The notes under the pieces: model-generated | What the model was told of the DNA's origin: nothing | Database searches by the model: none | What the model saw: the letters and a program-made list of their open reading frames with translations, nothing else | Program-made: the position numbers and the translations under genes | Origin: an uncultured Clostridium sp. | Lineage (GTDB): Bacteria; Bacillota; Clostridia; Lachnospirales; Lachnospiraceae | Direction of reading: 5' to 3' | DNA: 45,922 bases | Assembly (NCBI GenBank): GCA_947253885.1 | Contig: CAMYAO010000017.1 | Location: forward strand, 1-45,922 | In this document: piece after piece, positions 8,342-18,110 of the stretch | Numbering within the stretch: position 1 is the stretch's first letter | Layout of the letters: each line of letters starts with the position of its first letter

Positions 8342-9274
8342 ATGAAGATTATTTTTATGGGAACTCCTGATTTTTCAGTGGGGACAATGCAGGCATTGCT
8401 TGATGCCGGTCATGAAGTGGTTTTGGCAGTTACTCAGCCGGATAAACCGAAGGGAAGAGGTCATGAAGTACAATTTTCGCCTGTAAAACAGTTGGCAGTA
8501 AAGAATAACATCCCGGTTTTTCAGCCGGAAAAAATTCGATCAGAGGAATCAATTGAATATCTTAAGACAATAGAAGCGGATATTATGGTGGTAGTCGCTT
8601 TCGGCCAGATCCTTCCGAAAGAAGTATTGGAAATGACACCGTACGGCGCTATTAATGTACATGCTTCTATTTTGCCGAAGTACAGAGGGGCGGCTCCGAT
8701 TCAGTTTGCCGTTTTGATGGGGGATGAGATTTCAGGGGTCACCATTATGCAGATGGATGAAGGCATGGATACCGGAGATATTCTGCTTCAGGAAGAAATC
8801 GTGCTGGATAAAAAAGAAACGGCGGGTTCTCTGTTTGAGAAACTGGCAAAGGAAGGAGCAGATTTATGTGTACGGGTATTACCTAAAATAGAGAATGGAA
8901 GTATTTATCCGGTTCCACAGCCTGACAGTCTGGCAAGCTATACCCGTATGGTGAAAAAAACAGACGGTAATATTGATTGGACAGATCCTGCCGTTCAGAT
9001 TCGAAGATTGATCTTTGCCTTAAACCCATGGCCGAGCGCCTATACAAGGTTTCGAAAAAAAACCTTAAAAATTTGGGATGCGGAGGAAGTAGAATCAGAT
9101 ATGGAAGAGGAACCGGGGACAATAATTGAAGTAAATAAAAGTGACTTCGTGGTTCAGACCGGAAGTCAGGCATTGAAAATATTAGAAGTACAGTTGGAAG
9201 GTAAAAAACGTATGAAGGCGGAAGATTTCATGCGCGGAAATCATATTGAGACAGGTGAACAGTTCATCTTTTAG
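8342..9274 (+). CDS. fmt: Methionyl-tRNA formyltransferase
   Basis: Fmt transfers a formyl group from 10-formyl-tetrahydrofolate to initiator Met-tRNA. The 310-residue product starts MKIIFMGTPDFS, has INVHASILPKYRGAAPI (about 104-120) with the active-site Asn-His pair, and MDEGMDTGDI. The C-terminal tRNA-binding OB-fold domain covers about 205-310. Length and motif order are standard. It directly follows def. Confidence 0.97.
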   Translation: MKIIFMGTPDFSVGTMQALLDAGHEVVLAVTQPDKPKGRGHEVQFSPVKQLAVKNNIPVFQPEKIRSEESIEYLKTIEADIMVVVAFGQILPKEVLEMTPYGAINVHASILPKYRGAAPIQFAVLMGDEISGVTIMQMDEGMDTGDILLQEEIVLDKKETAGSLFEKLAKEGADLCVRVLPKIENGSIYPVPQPDSLASYTRMVKKTDGNIDWTDPAVQIRRLIFALNPWPSAYTRFRKKTLKIWDAEEVESDMEEEPGTIIEVNKSDFVVQTGSQALKILEVQLEGKKRMKAEDFMRGNHIETGEQFIF

Positions 9275-9286
9275 GAGAGTATAAAC

Positions 9287-9997
9287 ATGTATGGATTATT
9301 AGGGTTTGGTTTTGATTGGACTTATATATTGGTTATTATCGGAGCTATTATTTGTTTAATTGCATCTGCAAATGTCAGAACTACCTTTGCAAAATATGCA
9401 AAAGTTCGCAGTTTTTCCGGAATGACCGGTGCCGAGGCTGCAGAACGTATTCTAAAGTCACAGGGGATATATGATGTAACGATCGTTCCGGTATCGGGAG
9501 AGTTGTCGGATCACTATGATCCGTCCAACAAGCGTCTGGCATTGTCGGAGACGGTATATGGAGCAACATCCATTTCCGCAGTCGCAGTTGCCGCTCATGA
9601 ATGTGGGCATGCAGTGCAGGACGCAAAGAATTATGTTCCGTTAAAATTTCGAGGTGCTATGGTTCCGGTAGTCAACTTTGCTTCGGGAATTTCATGGCCG
9701 CTGATTATTCTCGGATTTATTTTTCACAGTTCAATGGGACTGTTTTTCTTGAAAATTGGAATTATATTGTTTTCAGTATCGGTGTTGTTTCAGCTGGTGA
9801 CATTGCCGGTAGAATTTGATGCAAGTCATCGTGCATTAAAGATATTGGAAAGCACTCATATTTTGGGAGATGAGGAATTAAAGCATTCCAGAAAGGTGCT
9901 GGGAGCGGCGGCTCTTACTTATGTGGCGGGAGCGGCAGCGGCAATCTTGAGTTTGCTTCGATTGATTATTTTGACCGGAGGAAGCAATGACGACTGA
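9287..9997 (+). CDS. Membrane zinc metallopeptidase, YugP family
   Basis: The product (236 residues) has an N-terminal transmembrane helix (about 12-30), a zinc motif HECGH (104-108) in VAAHECGHAVQD, and further hydrophobic helices at about 125-175 and 208-230. This is the layout of the YugP-like neutral zinc peptidases (Zn_peptidase_2 type). The substrate is unknown. It sits between fmt and rsmB, a conserved Firmicutes position, and overlaps rsmB by 11 bases, so translation is probably coupled. Confidence 0.9.
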   Translation: MYGLLGFGFDWTYILVIIGAIICLIASANVRTTFAKYAKVRSFSGMTGAEAAERILKSQGIYDVTIVPVSGELSDHYDPSNKRLALSETVYGATSISAVAVAAHECGHAVQDAKNYVPLKFRGAMVPVVNFASGISWPLIILGFIFHSSMGLFFLKIGIILFSVSVLFQLVTLPVEFDASHRALKILESTHILGDEELKHSRKVLGAAALTYVAGAAAAILSLLRLIILTGGSNDD

Positions 9998-11291
9998 TAT
10001 CAATACAAGAGCACTGGTTTTAGATATTATTTTGGAGATAACACAAAATCAGGCTTTGAGCCATTTGGTCATTCGAAATGTTTTAAATAAATACCAGTAT
10101 TTGGAGAAAAAGGATCGTGCGTTTATTCAGAGACTCAGTGAGGGGACGATCGAGCGCATTGTGGAATTGGATTATATTTTAAATGCTGTATCAAAAACAA
10201 AGACAGATAAGATGAAACCGGTAATAAGAGCTATTCTTCGTATGGGTGTCTATCAAATAAAGTATATGGATCATATTCCGAATCGAGCTGCCTGCAATGA
10301 AGCTGTAAAACTTGCAAACCGAAGAGGTTTTAAGGGGTTGTCCGGATTTGTAAATGGTGTGCTCCGAAATGTAGTGAGGCGATTAGATTCTATTGTTTAT
10401 CCGGACAAAAAGACGGATCTGCCCGGTTATTTATCAGTTCGTTACTCCATGCCGTACTGGCTGACAGAACGATTTTATAAACAGTTTCCGGAGGAAGCGG
10501 AAAGAATACTGTCTTCCTTTTTAGAGGAGCGGTCGACACCGATACGAGTCAATATGGAGTTGGTTTCTACAGCGACACTGATACATTCTTTGGAGAAGCA
10601 GGGAATTTGCGTGGTAAGAGATAAAAGACTTCCCTATGCGTTGCATATTTCGCAATATGACGTATTGACCGGCTTGAAAGAGTTTCAGAAAAGATGGTTT
10701 CAGGTACAGGATATTGCCTCTATGCTTACTACAGAACTTGCGGGACCGAAGACGGGGCAGTTTGTTCTGGATGTCTGCGCTGCTCCGGGAGGAAAGGCGA
10801 TTCACACGGCCCAGCGACTGAAGGGCAGCGGAATGGTAGAGGCAAGAGATATCAGTGAATATAAGGTAGGTTTGCTGGAAGAGGCAATCGTTCATTCCGG
10901 GCTGTCCAATATTCGCGCAAAAATGTGGGATGCTACGGTATCGGATTCATCTATGATCGGAAAAGTGGATTTGCTGATTGCGGATTTGCCCTGTTCCGGT
11001 CTGGGAGTAATTGGGAAAAAACCGGATATCAAATATCATGCATCAGAAGAAAAAATTCGGCAGTTGGCAGAAATACAAAGAAAAATTTTAAAAACAATTC
11101 AACAGTATGTGAAGCCGGGTGGAGTAATGTTGTATTCTACCTGCACTCTTACAAGGGAAGAAAATCAGGATAATATGGAGTGGTTTCTTCGTACCTTTAC
11201 CGACTTTACTCTGTGTGAGGAAAGGGAATTGCTGCCAGATAATAATACAGATGGATTTTATATGGCGCGGTTGGAAAAAAAGTATGATTGA
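9987..11291 (+). CDS. rsmB: 16S rRNA m5C967 methyltransferase RsmB
   Basis: RsmB methylates a cytosine of 16S rRNA with S-adenosylmethionine. The 434-residue product has an N-terminal NusB-like RNA-binding domain (1-135), the SAM motif DVCAAPGGK (262-270), and the two cysteines of m5C methyltransferases: C336 in DLPCSG and C386 in STCTL. GGAGG lies within the yugP end. It overlaps rlmN by 8 bases. Confidence 0.95.
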   Translation: MTTDINTRALVLDIILEITQNQALSHLVIRNVLNKYQYLEKKDRAFIQRLSEGTIERIVELDYILNAVSKTKTDKMKPVIRAILRMGVYQIKYMDHIPNRAACNEAVKLANRRGFKGLSGFVNGVLRNVVRRLDSIVYPDKKTDLPGYLSVRYSMPYWLTERFYKQFPEEAERILSSFLEERSTPIRVNMELVSTATLIHSLEKQGICVVRDKRLPYALHISQYDVLTGLKEFQKRWFQVQDIASMLTTELAGPKTGQFVLDVCAAPGGKAIHTAQRLKGSGMVEARDISEYKVGLLEEAIVHSGLSNIRAKMWDATVSDSSMIGKVDLLIADLPCSGLGVIGKKPDIKYHASEEKIRQLAEIQRKILKTIQQYVKPGGVMLYSTCTLTREENQDNMEWFLRTFTDFTLCEERELLPDNNTDGFYMARLEKKYD

Positions 11292-12312
11292 CATAAAGTC
11301 CATGACATATAAACAATTGAAAGACTGGATTGAGGATCTGGGGGAGAAAGCATTTCGAGCAAAACAGATCTATGAATGGATTCACGTAAAAGGAGCAGAT
11401 TCCTTTGATGAGATGACCAATCTTTCCAAAACACTGCGTACTGCCCTAAAGGAGCAGGCTTTTTTGACTGTTTTAAAACAGATCACACGTCAGGAGTCCA
11501 AAATTGACGGGACCAGAAAATATTTATTTCAATTAGAAGACGGGAACTGCATTGAAAGTGTGTTTATGAGATACAAGCACGGAAATTCCGTCTGTATTTC
11601 TTCTCAGGCAGGCTGTCGAATGGGGTGCAGTTTTTGTGCTTCCACATTGAACGGTCTGGAACGTAATCTCACTCCGGCGGAGATGATCGATCAGATTTAT
11701 CGTATCCAGAAGGAAGTAGGTGAACGAATTTCCAATGTAGTCGTGATGGGAACCGGAGAGCCTTTGGATAATTTTGAGCATCTGTTGACTTTCATTACTT
11801 TGCTGACAGATGAGCATGGACTGCACATCAGCCAGAGGAATCTGACAATCAGTACCTGCGGAATCGTACCAAAAATCATGGAATTGGCAGATAAAAAACT
11901 GGCTGTCACGTTGGCAATTTCACTCCATGCATCCAATCAGTTAAAACGAAGTGTTTTAATGCCGATTGCAAATACATATAAAATAGAGGAGTTGCTGAAT
12001 GCCTGTGATTATTATTTTCAACAGACAGGGCGCAGAATCAGTTTCGAATACAGCCTGATTGCCGGAGTCAACGACACGCAGGCAGATGCAAAGGAATTAA
12101 CAGATTTATTTCAGAGTCGCAATTGTCATGTGAATCTGATTCCGGTCAATCCGATTACAGAACGGGAGTATCAGGCACCGGACACGAAAGCGATAGTCGC
12201 TTTTAAAAATAAACTTGAAAAAAATCACATTAATGTTACTATTAGAAGAGAAATGGGTCGCGATATAGACGGGGCCTGTGGACAATTACGCAAGCGTTTT
12301 GCAGAGAGTTAG
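11284..12312 (+). CDS. rlmN: Dual-specificity 23S rRNA/tRNA A2 methyltransferase RlmN
   Basis: RlmN is a radical-SAM enzyme that methylates C2 of an adenosine in 23S rRNA and in some tRNAs. From the ATG at 11284 the product has 342 residues. It begins MIDIKSMTYKQLKDW like family members; the frame is open 23 codons further upstream, but that part lies inside rsmB. The iron-sulfur motif CRMGCSFC gives C111, C115 and C118. C332 (GACGQL) is the methyl-carrying cysteine. It overlaps the rsmB stop (ATGATTGA), so it probably depends on coupled translation, because no strong ribosome binding site is visible. Confidence 0.95.
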   Translation: MIDIKSMTYKQLKDWIEDLGEKAFRAKQIYEWIHVKGADSFDEMTNLSKTLRTALKEQAFLTVLKQITRQESKIDGTRKYLFQLEDGNCIESVFMRYKHGNSVCISSQAGCRMGCSFCASTLNGLERNLTPAEMIDQIYRIQKEVGERISNVVVMGTGEPLDNFEHLLTFITLLTDEHGLHISQRNLTISTCGIVPKIMELADKKLAVTLAISLHASNQLKRSVLMPIANTYKIEELLNACDYYFQQTGRRISFEYSLIAGVNDTQADAKELTDLFQSRNCHVNLIPVNPITEREYQAPDTKAIVAFKNKLEKNHINVTIRREMGRDIDGACGQLRKRFAES

Positions 12313-12324
12313 GAGTGTTATACA

Positions 12325-13050
12325 ATGCATGTTTGTTCATTGACCGACATAGGTGAAAAGCGAGAAATGAATCAGGATTATCTCTATGCTTGCGACAGTG
12401 CAGTTGGAGTTTTGCCCAATCTATACATGATAGCAGACGGTATGGGTGGGCATTCTGCCGGTGAATTTGCATCCAGAAATGCAATTCAGGTGGTAGTAAA
12501 TTCAATTCGTTCCAGTAAAGAAGTGGATGCAGTAACTGTAATAAGAGAAGCAGTCGAAAAAGCAAATTATCTGATATTGGATTATGCCAGAAAGCACCCT
12601 GAGTTTTCGGGGATGGGAACCACTCTTGTTTTGACCAGTATTTTTGAGGGATATGTATTGACGGCAAATGTCGGAGACAGTCGGATGTATCAGATTGGAG
12701 ATACTATCCATCAGATTACAAGAGATCATTCTTTTATTCAGGAAATGGTTCGAAACGGAGAAATGGACGAAAAGACCGCTTCCATACACCCGGATCGACA
12801 TAAAATTACAAGAGCGGTCGGTGTAAGCGATACAGTGGAGATTGATATTTTTGAGGTAGAGACGGTTTCCGGTCAACAGTTATTATTGTGTTCGGACGGT
12901 CTTTCCAATATGGTAAAAGACGAGGAGATCTGCAGTATCTGCCGAGCAGATGAGGATATCACCAAGAGAGCACAGAGGCTGATTCGACAGGCAAACACCA
13001 ATGGTGGAAAAGATAATATTACAGTTATTTTAATAGAACTAAATTCATAA
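12325..13050 (+). CDS. prpC: PP2C-type Ser/Thr phosphatase (PrpC/Stp)
   Basis: This cytoplasmic phosphatase reverses phosphorylation by the neighbouring kinase PrkC. The 241-residue product has the metal-binding motifs MADGMGGHSAGE-like ADGMGG (about 38-43), GTTLV, GDSRMY, TRDHS, SDGLSN and KDNITVILIE in the family order. The gene is 12 bases after rlmN and 13 bases before prkC, the standard pair order in Firmicutes. Confidence 0.95.
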   Translation: MHVCSLTDIGEKREMNQDYLYACDSAVGVLPNLYMIADGMGGHSAGEFASRNAIQVVVNSIRSSKEVDAVTVIREAVEKANYLILDYARKHPEFSGMGTTLVLTSIFEGYVLTANVGDSRMYQIGDTIHQITRDHSFIQEMVRNGEMDEKTASIHPDRHKITRAVGVSDTVEIDIFEVETVSGQQLLLCSDGLSNMVKDEEICSICRADEDITKRAQRLIRQANTNGGKDNITVILIELNS

Positions 13051-13063
13051 AAGAGGTAGATAC

Positions 13064-15100
13064 ATGATTACGCAAGGTATGTTAATTGCGGACCGCTATG
13101 AAATACTAAATAAGATAGGCGCAGGAGGAATGTCGGATGTCTATAAGGCAAAAGACCTGACCCTGGGTCGTTTTGTTGCAATCAAGGTTTTAAAAGAGGA
13201 GTTTAATGAGGATCGCGGATTCGTATCCAAATTCCGTACAGAAGCTCAGTCGGCAGCCGGATTGGAGCATCCGAATATTGTAAATATTTACGATGTAGGT
13301 GGAGAGCAGGGACTCTATTATATTGTTATGGAATATGTAGAGGGCATTACATTAAAGGATTTTATCTTAAAAAAGCAAAAGCTGAACTATAATGAGACTT
13401 TGAGTATTGCCATTCAGGTAGCAAGAGGAATTGAAGCCGCACATGCAAAAGGTATTGTTCATCGTGATATCAAACCGCAAAATATTATTATATCGGTAGA
13501 CGGTAAAGTAAAGGTTACCGATTTCGGTATAGCAAAGGCGGCATCGGAAAATACGATCCATTCCGATATTATGGGATCAGTACATTACTCTTCACCGGAG
13601 CAGGCCAGAAACGGATACGTAGGCGAAAAAAGTGATATTTATTCTCTGGGAATTGTAATGTATGAAATGGTAACCGGGAAATTGCCTTTTGACGGAGAGA
13701 GTACGGTTGCAATTGCAATTCAGCATTTGCAGGAAGAGATGGTAAATCCGAGAGAATATACATCCGATATGCCGATCAGTTTGGAAAAGATTATTTTAAA
13801 ATGTACACAGAAAAGTGTAGACAGGAGATACAACTCCATGTCGGAATTGTTAGAGGATCTCAGACATTCTCTGACAAGCCCGAATGAGGATTTTGTAACG
13901 GCTTCTTCTGTAACGGATTCCACACATGTTATCAGTGAAGAAGAGGTCAATGATATCAAAAATCGTACTGCCGGGATACCGGTTTCTTCTAAAGAAGAGA
14001 CAAAGGAACCGGAATGGGATGAGTCGGAGTATGAAGATGAGGATGAGCAGGCGCGTAATCAGCTTCGGACGGAGAGAAAGGAAAAAACACTTGCGACCAT
14101 AGGGATTGCAGTTGCAGTTGCAGTAGTTGTGGTAGTATTGGTATTATTGGCAAGCGTATTCGGACTGATTCATTTTGGCGGATCTTCTTCCAAGCAGCCG
14201 TCTGCACAGACAGAAAACAGTAAGCAGACGATGATCGATCTGAGAGGTATGACCGTATCTCAGGCAAAAGACAAATTGGAAGATATGGGCATTACTTTGG
14301 AGGAAGCAGGAATAAAGCCATCCAATGAATATGATAAGGGGCAGATTATCTCTCAGGATATTTCAGAAGGAACTACTATAAAAAAAGGTGATACGGTCAA
14401 AGTATATGTAAGTAGCGGAGCATCTGCAGAAAAGGTAACAGTACCGGATGTCAAAGGGAAAACATATACTGAAGCTCAGTCTGTTTTGGAAGATGCAAAG
14501 TTTGTAGTCAAGAAAACATTTGAGTACAGTGCAGATGTCGATATGGACAAAGTAATCCGTCAGACTCCAAATGCGGGAACCAAAGCAAAAGAGGGCTCTA
14601 CGATTACCATTGTGGTTAGTCAGGGGGCAAAACGTGTAAGTGTTCCGGATGTAACGGACATGACATTGGATCAGGCAAAAGCCGCTTTGAAAAAAGCGGA
14701 ACTTGAGGTAGGAACCATCAAGAAACAGACAAGTGATACCGTGGATAAGGGAAAGGTTATCAGTCAGAGTACCGTTGCAGGAACTTATGCATCTGCAGGA
14801 GATAAGGTAAATCTTGTGATAAGTGAGGGAAGCGGTACGGCTTCTTACTCCTTTAATGCATCCTTAACGGCACCGAGCGGTTATCGTATTCTGTATGCAT
14901 ATGTGGAGTTAACTGCGAGTGAGAGCGATCAGGTTTTGAAATCATGGGGAAATGTCAGGACATTCCCATTGAGAATGTCTGTAAAAAATATAACAGCGGC
15001 ACCTCAGGGAGTTTTAACAATTACCTGGCATTATAAAGACGGAGACGGAAAGAAAAGGACCTTTATTCAGGAAAAAACAGTTTCATTCAAAAGGGAATAG
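13064..15100 (+). CDS. prkC: Ser/Thr kinase with PASTA repeats (PrkC)
   Basis: A membrane receptor kinase that senses peptidoglycan fragments or lipid II through its outer PASTA repeats. Residues 9-270 are the kinase domain: glycine loop GAGGMS (19-24), K41, HRD (133-135), DFG (153-155) and SSPEQA (176-181). An acidic linker (about 272-338) leads to one transmembrane helix (about 343-369). Three PASTA domains follow (about 390-453, 457-522, 525-590). The last roughly 85 residues form an extra beta-rich domain after the PASTA repeats. All catalytic residues are intact. Confidence 0.96.
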   Translation: MITQGMLIADRYEILNKIGAGGMSDVYKAKDLTLGRFVAIKVLKEEFNEDRGFVSKFRTEAQSAAGLEHPNIVNIYDVGGEQGLYYIVMEYVEGITLKDFILKKQKLNYNETLSIAIQVARGIEAAHAKGIVHRDIKPQNIIISVDGKVKVTDFGIAKAASENTIHSDIMGSVHYSSPEQARNGYVGEKSDIYSLGIVMYEMVTGKLPFDGESTVAIAIQHLQEEMVNPREYTSDMPISLEKIILKCTQKSVDRRYNSMSELLEDLRHSLTSPNEDFVTASSVTDSTHVISEEEVNDIKNRTAGIPVSSKEETKEPEWDESEYEDEDEQARNQLRTERKEKTLATIGIAVAVAVVVVVLVLLASVFGLIHFGGSSSKQPSAQTENSKQTMIDLRGMTVSQAKDKLEDMGITLEEAGIKPSNEYDKGQIISQDISEGTTIKKGDTVKVYVSSGASAEKVTVPDVKGKTYTEAQSVLEDAKFVVKKTFEYSADVDMDKVIRQTPNAGTKAKEGSTITIVVSQGAKRVSVPDVTDMTLDQAKAALKKAELEVGTIKKQTSDTVDKGKVISQSTVAGTYASAGDKVNLVISEGSGTASYSFNASLTAPSGYRILYAYVELTASESDQVLKSWGNVRTFPLRMSVKNITAAPQGVLTITWHYKDGDGKKRTFIQEKTVSFKRE

Positions 15101-15118
15101 AGGAGACTTGGAGGATAT

Positions 15119-16018
15119 TTGGACTCAATAGATTCAAAAAAAAACGGAATTATACGAAAAGGAATTGCCGGATTCTACTACGTTTACGTAGTAGAGTCTG
15201 GCATTTATGAATGTAAGGCAAAAGGAAAATTTCGAAAAGAGAAGAAGAAGCCTCTGGTTGGAGATCGGGTTGTGATTTCTGTACTTGATGAGGCAACAAA
15301 ACAAGGATCTATTGTAGAGATCCAAAAGAGAAAGAATGAATTGGTTCGACCGGCAGTCGCAAATGTGGATCAGGCTATGGTAATATTTGCAATGACAGAT
15401 CCGGAGCCTAATCTGAACCTGTTAGACCGTTTTTTGGCAATGATGGAGCAACAGGGAATTGCTTCTATCGTCTGTTTTAATAAAGCGGATCTGGTTTCAA
15501 AAGAAGAAAGGAAGCGTTTACAGGATATTTATCAGATGTCAGGATACCGACTGGTCTTTGTCAGTGCAAAAAAAGAGGAAAATCTGAAAGAAGTTTCGGA
15601 TTTATTATCCGGAAAGATTTCAGTAGTGGCAGGACCTTCGGGTGTCGGAAAATCTACATTGATCAATCGATTGTCCCGACAGGATATTATGGAAACGGGA
15701 GCAATCAGTGAAAAGATCAAAAGAGGAAAGCATACCACAAGACATGCACAGCTGATTCCGTTAGAGGATGATAGTTTTATCATAGATACCCCCGGCTTTA
15801 CATCTTTGTCTTCCGATTTTTTTGAAACAGAGACATTGGGAGATTGTTTTCCGGAAATTCGATGTTTGGAACCATATTGTAAATTTGCAGGCTGCAGTCA
15901 TATTAAGGAAGTACATTGCGGTGTGCGAGACGGTTTGCAAAATGGAAAAATCAGTCAGATCCGATATGATAATTACGTGGAAATATATAATGAAATAAAA
16001 AATCGAAAAAAATTCTAA
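15119..16018 (+). CDS. rsgA: Small-subunit ribosome GTPase RsgA, TTG start
   Basis: RsgA checks late 30S subunit maturation and is a circularly permuted GTPase. The 299-residue product has an N-terminal OB fold (about 12-75), NKAD (121-124), the P-loop GPSGVGKST (172-180), DTPG (223-226) and a zinc site C249, C254, H261 and C267. No ATG precedes the conserved start GIIRKGIAGFYYV; the TTG at 15119 with GGAGG at 15110-15114 gives the right N-terminus. The short 4-base gap and the TTG suggest modest translation. Confidence 0.95.
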   Translation: MDSIDSKKNGIIRKGIAGFYYVYVVESGIYECKAKGKFRKEKKKPLVGDRVVISVLDEATKQGSIVEIQKRKNELVRPAVANVDQAMVIFAMTDPEPNLNLLDRFLAMMEQQGIASIVCFNKADLVSKEERKRLQDIYQMSGYRLVFVSAKKEENLKEVSDLLSGKISVVAGPSGVGKSTLINRLSRQDIMETGAISEKIKRGKHTTRHAQLIPLEDDSFIIDTPGFTSLSSDFFETETLGDCFPEIRCLEPYCKFAGCSHIKEVHCGVRDGLQNGKISQIRYDNYVEIYNEIKNRKKF

Positions 16019-16031
16019 AAGGAGACGGAAT

Positions 16032-16685
16032 ATGAACTATCTTGCACCCTCAATACTTTCAGCAGATTATACTGTTTTAGGAGAGCAGATCTGTAAATTG
16101 GAGCAGGCAGGTGTTCCGTACATGCATATTGATGTTATGGACGGGATGTTTGTGCCGAGTATTTCAATCGGATTGCCGGTTATTAAATCTATTCGGAAAT
16201 CAACTAATACAGTTTTTGATGTACATTTAATGATAGAGGAACCGATTCGTTATATTGATGAATTTGCTTCGGCAGGCGCAGATATCATTACGGTACATGC
16301 GGAGGCCTGTCATCATTTGGATCGTACCATTGCAGCAATTAAATCAACCGGCAAAAAAGTCGGTATTGCATTGAATCCAGCTACGTCTCTGTCTGTACTG
16401 GAGTATATTTTACCGGAGGTAGATATGGTATTGCTTATGAGTGTGAATCCCGGTTTTGGTGGACAATCTTATATACCATATGTAACCGAAAAGATAAAAA
16501 CATTACATGCCATGGTAGAAGAAAAAGGGCTAGAGATTGATATTGAAGTGGACGGAGGAGTAAACCTGGATAACGCAAGGGAAATCGTAGAAGCGGGTGC
16601 GAATGTAATTGTAGCAGGAACTGCCGTATTTAAGGGTGATCTTATAGAGAATGCAAAGCAGTTTTTGAATATACTGGGAGAATAG
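16032..16685 (+). CDS. rpe: Ribulose-phosphate 3-epimerase
   Basis: Rpe interconverts ribulose 5-phosphate and xylulose 5-phosphate in the pentose phosphate pathway. The 217-residue TIM barrel shows LAPSILSADYT at the start, HIDVMDGMFVP (about 36-46) with metal-binding His and Asp, DVHLMIEEP, VLLMSVNPGFGGQ and EVDGGVN. All are intact. It follows rsgA by 13 bases and precedes thiN by 1 base. Confidence 0.97.
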   Translation: MNYLAPSILSADYTVLGEQICKLEQAGVPYMHIDVMDGMFVPSISIGLPVIKSIRKSTNTVFDVHLMIEEPIRYIDEFASAGADIITVHAEACHHLDRTIAAIKSTGKKVGIALNPATSLSVLEYILPEVDMVLLMSVNPGFGGQSYIPYVTEKIKTLHAMVEEKGLEIDIEVDGGVNLDNAREIVEAGANVIVAGTAVFKGDLIENAKQFLNILGE

Positions 16686-16686
16686 G

Positions 16687-17334
16687 ATGAAGTGTTTAAT
16701 TATCACAGGAGGTTCTATCACTGAAGAGTTTGCAAAACAATATACACTGCATCACTGCTGGGATTACCTGATTGTAGCAGACGGGGGGATGCATATCTGT
16801 AAAAAGCTGGGTCTTGAGCCGAATATTATAATCGGAGACTTTGATTCTGTAAAGAAAGAGGTTTTTTCCTACTTTATGAAATGTATGCCGGAGCGGATTC
16901 GTCGTTACCCTGTCAAAAAAAATGAGACAGATACAGAACTGGCGATTCAGCAGGCAAAAGCAGCAGGTGCAAATTCTTTGGATATCATTGGGGCGACCGG
17001 GGGAAGGAGCGATCATTTCTTAGGAAATCTGTCTTTGCTGGAATATGCGAATGCATTGGGAATGAAAGCATATATTGTAGATGAGTATAATCGAATCCGG
17101 TTGATTGACTCTGATCTGAAACTGGAAAAAAAGAATCAATATGGAAAATATGTTTCTTTGATTCCTTTTGGAGAGGAAGTAAGAGGTCTGACATTAAAAG
17201 GATTTTTATATACAGTATCGGATTTTACTTTGGAATTAGGGAATTCGAGGGGAATCAGTAATCAGATATTGGAAGAGGAAGCTTTCATCCATCTTGATTC
17301 GGGGAAATTGCTGGTCATAGAAGCGAGGGATTAA
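16687..17334 (+). CDS. thiN: Thiamine pyrophosphokinase
   Basis: The enzyme makes thiamine pyrophosphate from thiamine and ATP. The 215-residue product has VADGGMHICKKLGLEPNIIIGDFDSV (about 32-57, the nucleotide-binding Asp cluster), NETDTELAI (about 79-87) and GATGGRSDHFLGN, all diagnostic. It is the last gene of the operon. Immediately after its stop the sequence turns into insertion remnants, so the original end and terminator of the operon may have been lost. Confidence 0.95.
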   Translation: MKCLIITGGSITEEFAKQYTLHHCWDYLIVADGGMHICKKLGLEPNIIIGDFDSVKKEVFSYFMKCMPERIRRYPVKKNETDTELAIQQAKAAGANSLDIIGATGGRSDHFLGNLSLLEYANALGMKAYIVDEYNRIRLIDSDLKLEKKNQYGKYVSLIPFGEEVRGLTLKGFLYTVSDFTLELGNSRGISNQILEEEAFIHLDSGKLLVIEARD

Positions 17335-17369
17335 TTGAAAATATAGTTTTTGGAAGAGTATGGTAATGA

Positions 17370-17950
17370 AGTCCGATAAGCTCTCACTTCGTAATACTGA
17401 GCTGACTGCAGAAATTCATATCGTTTTTGATAAAAATCATCATCGTTATGGAGTCTACCGTGTTTATCAGGAACTCCTAAATAGAGGTTATGAAGTCAAT
17501 CACAAAGGGATTCAAAGGTATGCATCAAGAAGGTCTCATAGGAAAACGCCCTAAGGAGAAATATCATTCTTATAAGGATCCGATGGGAAAATTTATGTAT
17601 CTCCGATTTTGGATAGGAATAACCGTGAAATCATCTCCCGATCATCTTTCATTAAGACCTAACTCGGATCAGATCAAACGAATGCTAGAAGAGGCATTTA
17701 AGAAATTTCCCCGATTAAATGAATTGATCTTTCATTCTGATCAAAGCCGGCAATATCAATATGAGATGTATCGAACCACTGGTATTATTCAGTCAATGTC
17801 CAGAAAGGGAAATTGCTATGATAACTGCATTATAGAAACTTTCTTTGGTCGAATGAAGAATGAAATGTATTATGGATATAAAAAAGTTTCAGTCGTTTGA
17901 AGAATTCTCTGAGGAAGTTTTGAGGAATCGAAAGAGCTGATGCTATGGGA
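17370..17950 (+). mobile_element. Decayed IS3-family transposase (OrfB) remnant
   Basis: Two overlapping frames carry pieces of an IS3-type integrase-fold transposase. The first (17360-17554) reads HHRYGVYRVYQELLNRGYEVNHKGIQR. The second (17490-17900) has LIFHSDQSRQYQYEMY, IIQSMSRKGNCYDNCIIETFFG and then FEEFSEEV in a third frame after 17880. The DDE residues of HSD and IIE can be seen, but the central part is deleted and frames shift at least twice. No terminal inverted repeats could be fixed. It is not functional. Confidence 0.8.
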
Positions 17951-18002
17951 ATGGCATTGAAGATAGAATTTGTTCCAAAGCAAAAAATATAAACATCTAG
18001 TG

Positions 18003-18050
18003 TCCGGATATGGCTTACTTCCGTATCCGGATTATTATTATTATTTTTGG
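18003..18050 (+). terminator. Hairpin with T-rich tail inside the remnant region
   Basis: TCCGGATA (18003-18010) and TATCCGGA (18024-18031) pair perfectly and are followed by a (TTA)n/T-rich stretch. It may be a leftover terminator or an insertion-element end. Confidence 0.5.
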
Positions 18051-18110
18051 CTATCCTTTTTCTATAAATTTGGTTTACAAATCGGGAGAACATATTTCAA
18101 CACAGGTATT

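Noticed and set aside
12242..12667. 141-codon minus-strand frame over rlmN end and prpC start.
   Set aside because: Shadow of two recognised genes, no motif.
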